The translations under genes and the position numbers were made by a program. From positions 1 through 5,758 of the forward strand of contig PGXI01000088.1 in assembly GCA_002839125.1 (NCBI GenBank): DNA of 5,758 bases, written 5' to 3'. The notes beneath the pieces are model-generated. The model had not been told where the DNA came from and ran no database searches. It worked only from the letters and a program-made list of their open reading frames with translations. Source of the stretch: Tenericutes bacterium HGW-Tenericutes-5. GTDB lineage: Bacteria > Bacillota_I > Bacilli_A > Izemoplasmatales > Hujiaoplasmataceae. Positions 4,722 through 5,758 of the stretch are shown here, piece by piece (positions within the stretch are counted from its first letter, which is position 1; each line of letters opens with the position of its first letter).

Positions 4722-5758
4722 TTGTTCAAGTATTTTCCCCATACTAAAGCTGACATCGACTCCATGTTGAAAGCTTTAAATATCTCATCTATCGATGAGT
4801 TGTTTAAAGACATACCTGAAAGTGTAATTTTCAACAGTGATTATGATGTTCCTAGTTTTATGTCTGAATCAGAGTTAAGGAATCATTTTGCAGAATTAGC
4901 AAAAAAGAATCAGGAACTAACTCTTTTTTCAGGTTTAGGGCTCTATGATCATTATCAACCAGCTGTTATTGATGCCCTGACATCAAGACAAGAATTCATG
5001 ACCTCATACACTCCTTACCAACCAGAAATTTCACAAGGGACATTACAGTATATCTTTGAATATCAATCAATGATTCAAACCCTTACCGGTCTTGAAGTTT
5101 CCAATGCGTCAATGTATGATGGTTCAACCGCAACAGCTGAAGCATGTTTTATGGCTTGCGCCGTAACAAGAAGGAATAAAGTTTTATTATCGTCAACATT
5201 AAATCCTAATACAGTTAATGTCATAAAAACATATTTAAAGTATAAAGAATTAGAGTGGGATTTTATTGACGAAAAAGATGGTATAGTTGATCTTGAAGAC
5301 TTAAAGAAAAAATTAGATAAAGACACCGCCGGTGTAATCGTACAAAAGCCAAACATTTATGGTATTATTGAAGACTACACAGGTTTTTCTGATTTAATTA
5401 AAGCTAACAAATCTTTATTTATCATAAACGCTGATATTTCTACTCTAGGAGTTTTAAAATCTCCAAAAGAAGATGGAGCAGACATCGCCTGTGGTGAATG
5501 TCAATCATTAGGAATGCCTGTTGCTTTTGGTGGTCCAACACTAGGCTACTTAGCCACTGAAAAAACTTATGTTAGAAAAATGCCAGGCAGAATCTGTGGT
5601 TACACTCATGATTTAGAAGGTAAAAGAGCATTTGTTTTAACCCTTCAAGCTCGCGAGCAACATATTAGAAGAAGCAAGGCTAACAGCAATATATGCTCAA
5701 ACCAATCTTTAATGGCTCTTTTTCCTCAATTAAAAGACGAATTTTCTTTTCTTGCTCT
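4722..5758 (+). CDS. gcvPA: Glycine dehydrogenase (decarboxylating) subunit 1, P protein alpha; 3' end outside the window
   Basis: GcvPA pairs with GcvPB to form the two-subunit P protein that decarboxylates glycine and loads the aminomethyl group onto lipoyl-GcvH. The frame stays open for 345 full codons to the window edge. The family is about 440-450 residues, so roughly the last hundred are missing. Recognised segments are MFKYFPHT (1-8), SSIDELFKDIPE (22-33), the glycine-rich FSGLGLYDHYQPAVI region (69-83), a TSYTPYQPEISQGTLQYIFE stretch, ASMYDGSTATAEA, CQSLGMPVAFGGPTLGYLA and, near the cut, GRICGYTHD followed by RAFVLTLQAREQHIRR and NICSNQSLMAL. The PLP-binding lysine belongs to GcvPB, so its absence here is normal. 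Translation probably starts at TTG. The nine-base gap after gcvH places it in the same transcript, and gcvPB is expected next. Confidence 0.95.
   Translation, partial: MFKYFPHTKADIDSMLKALNISSIDELFKDIPESVIFNSDYDVPSFMSESELRNHFAELAKKNQELTLFSGLGLYDHYQPAVIDALTSRQEFMTSYTPYQPEISQGTLQYIFEYQSMIQTLTGLEVSNASMYDGSTATAEACFMACAVTRRNKVLLSSTLNPNTVNVIKTYLKYKELEWDFIDEKDGIVDLEDLKKKLDKDTAGVIVQKPNIYGIIEDYTGFSDLIKANKSLFIINADISTLGVLKSPKEDGADIACGECQSLGMPVAFGGPTLGYLATEKTYVRKMPGRICGYTHDLEGKRAFVLTLQAREQHIRRSKANSNICSNQSLMALFPQLKDEFSFLA

Noticed and set aside
5075..5356. 93-codon - strand frame inside gcvPA
   Set aside because: It is antisense to a well-conserved GcvPA region and its composition looks like a complementary shadow.
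4722..5758. Missing PLP-lysine motif in the P protein as a defect
   Set aside because: In two-subunit P proteins the PLP lysine is in GcvPB; GcvPA naturally lacks it, and the frame is intact to the window edge.

Overview
The window is A+T-rich bacterial DNA with every supported gene on the + strand. The base composition, GAGGTG/AAGGAG-type ribosome binding sites, near-consensus sigma-70/SigA promoters and short U-tailed hairpins suggest a low-GC member of the Bacillota or a deep mollicute relative (Haloplasma- or Izemoplasma-like is a guess from style, not a placement). All tryptophans in the called genes are TGG and conserved proteins are full length under the standard code, so this is not a UGA=Trp mycoplasma. 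The complete genes end in TAA (four) or TAG (one), never TGA.

Layout: a consensus promoter (116-144) drives a 399-aa protein with six predicted membrane segments and a cytosolic C-terminal domain resembling YjbR/MmcQ, closed by a good terminator (1368-1394). A short regulatory gap holds a 15-bp palindrome overlapping the -35 box of an extended -10 promoter, which drives a small Fic-domain protein (1466-2191). In this protein the catalytic histidine is replaced by tyrosine and the glutamate of the putative inhibitory motif by aspartate. A weak hairpin overlaps the Fic stop. It is followed by lipoate-protein ligase (lplA, 2223-3188), then an 18-bp palindrome plus a second extended -10 promoter, and then gcvT (3227-4330), gcvH (4332-4712) and gcvPA (from 4722, running off the window).

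From lplA onward the genes form one functional unit. LplA attaches lipoate to Lys65 of GcvH. GcvPA, with the expected GcvPB beyond the right edge, decarboxylates glycine onto that lipoyl arm. GcvT releases ammonia and passes the one-carbon unit to tetrahydrofolate. The arrangement suggests scavenged lipoate is used, although lipA/lipB could lie elsewhere.

The glycine cleavage genes themselves are conventional. The points most worth a second look are the doubly altered Fic protein placed directly ahead of the lipoylation/glycine cleavage cluster, and the near-identical promoter-plus-ribosome-site cassettes of the Fic gene and gcvT, each with an adjacent palindrome. I found no mobile element, CRISPR array, tRNA or rRNA.
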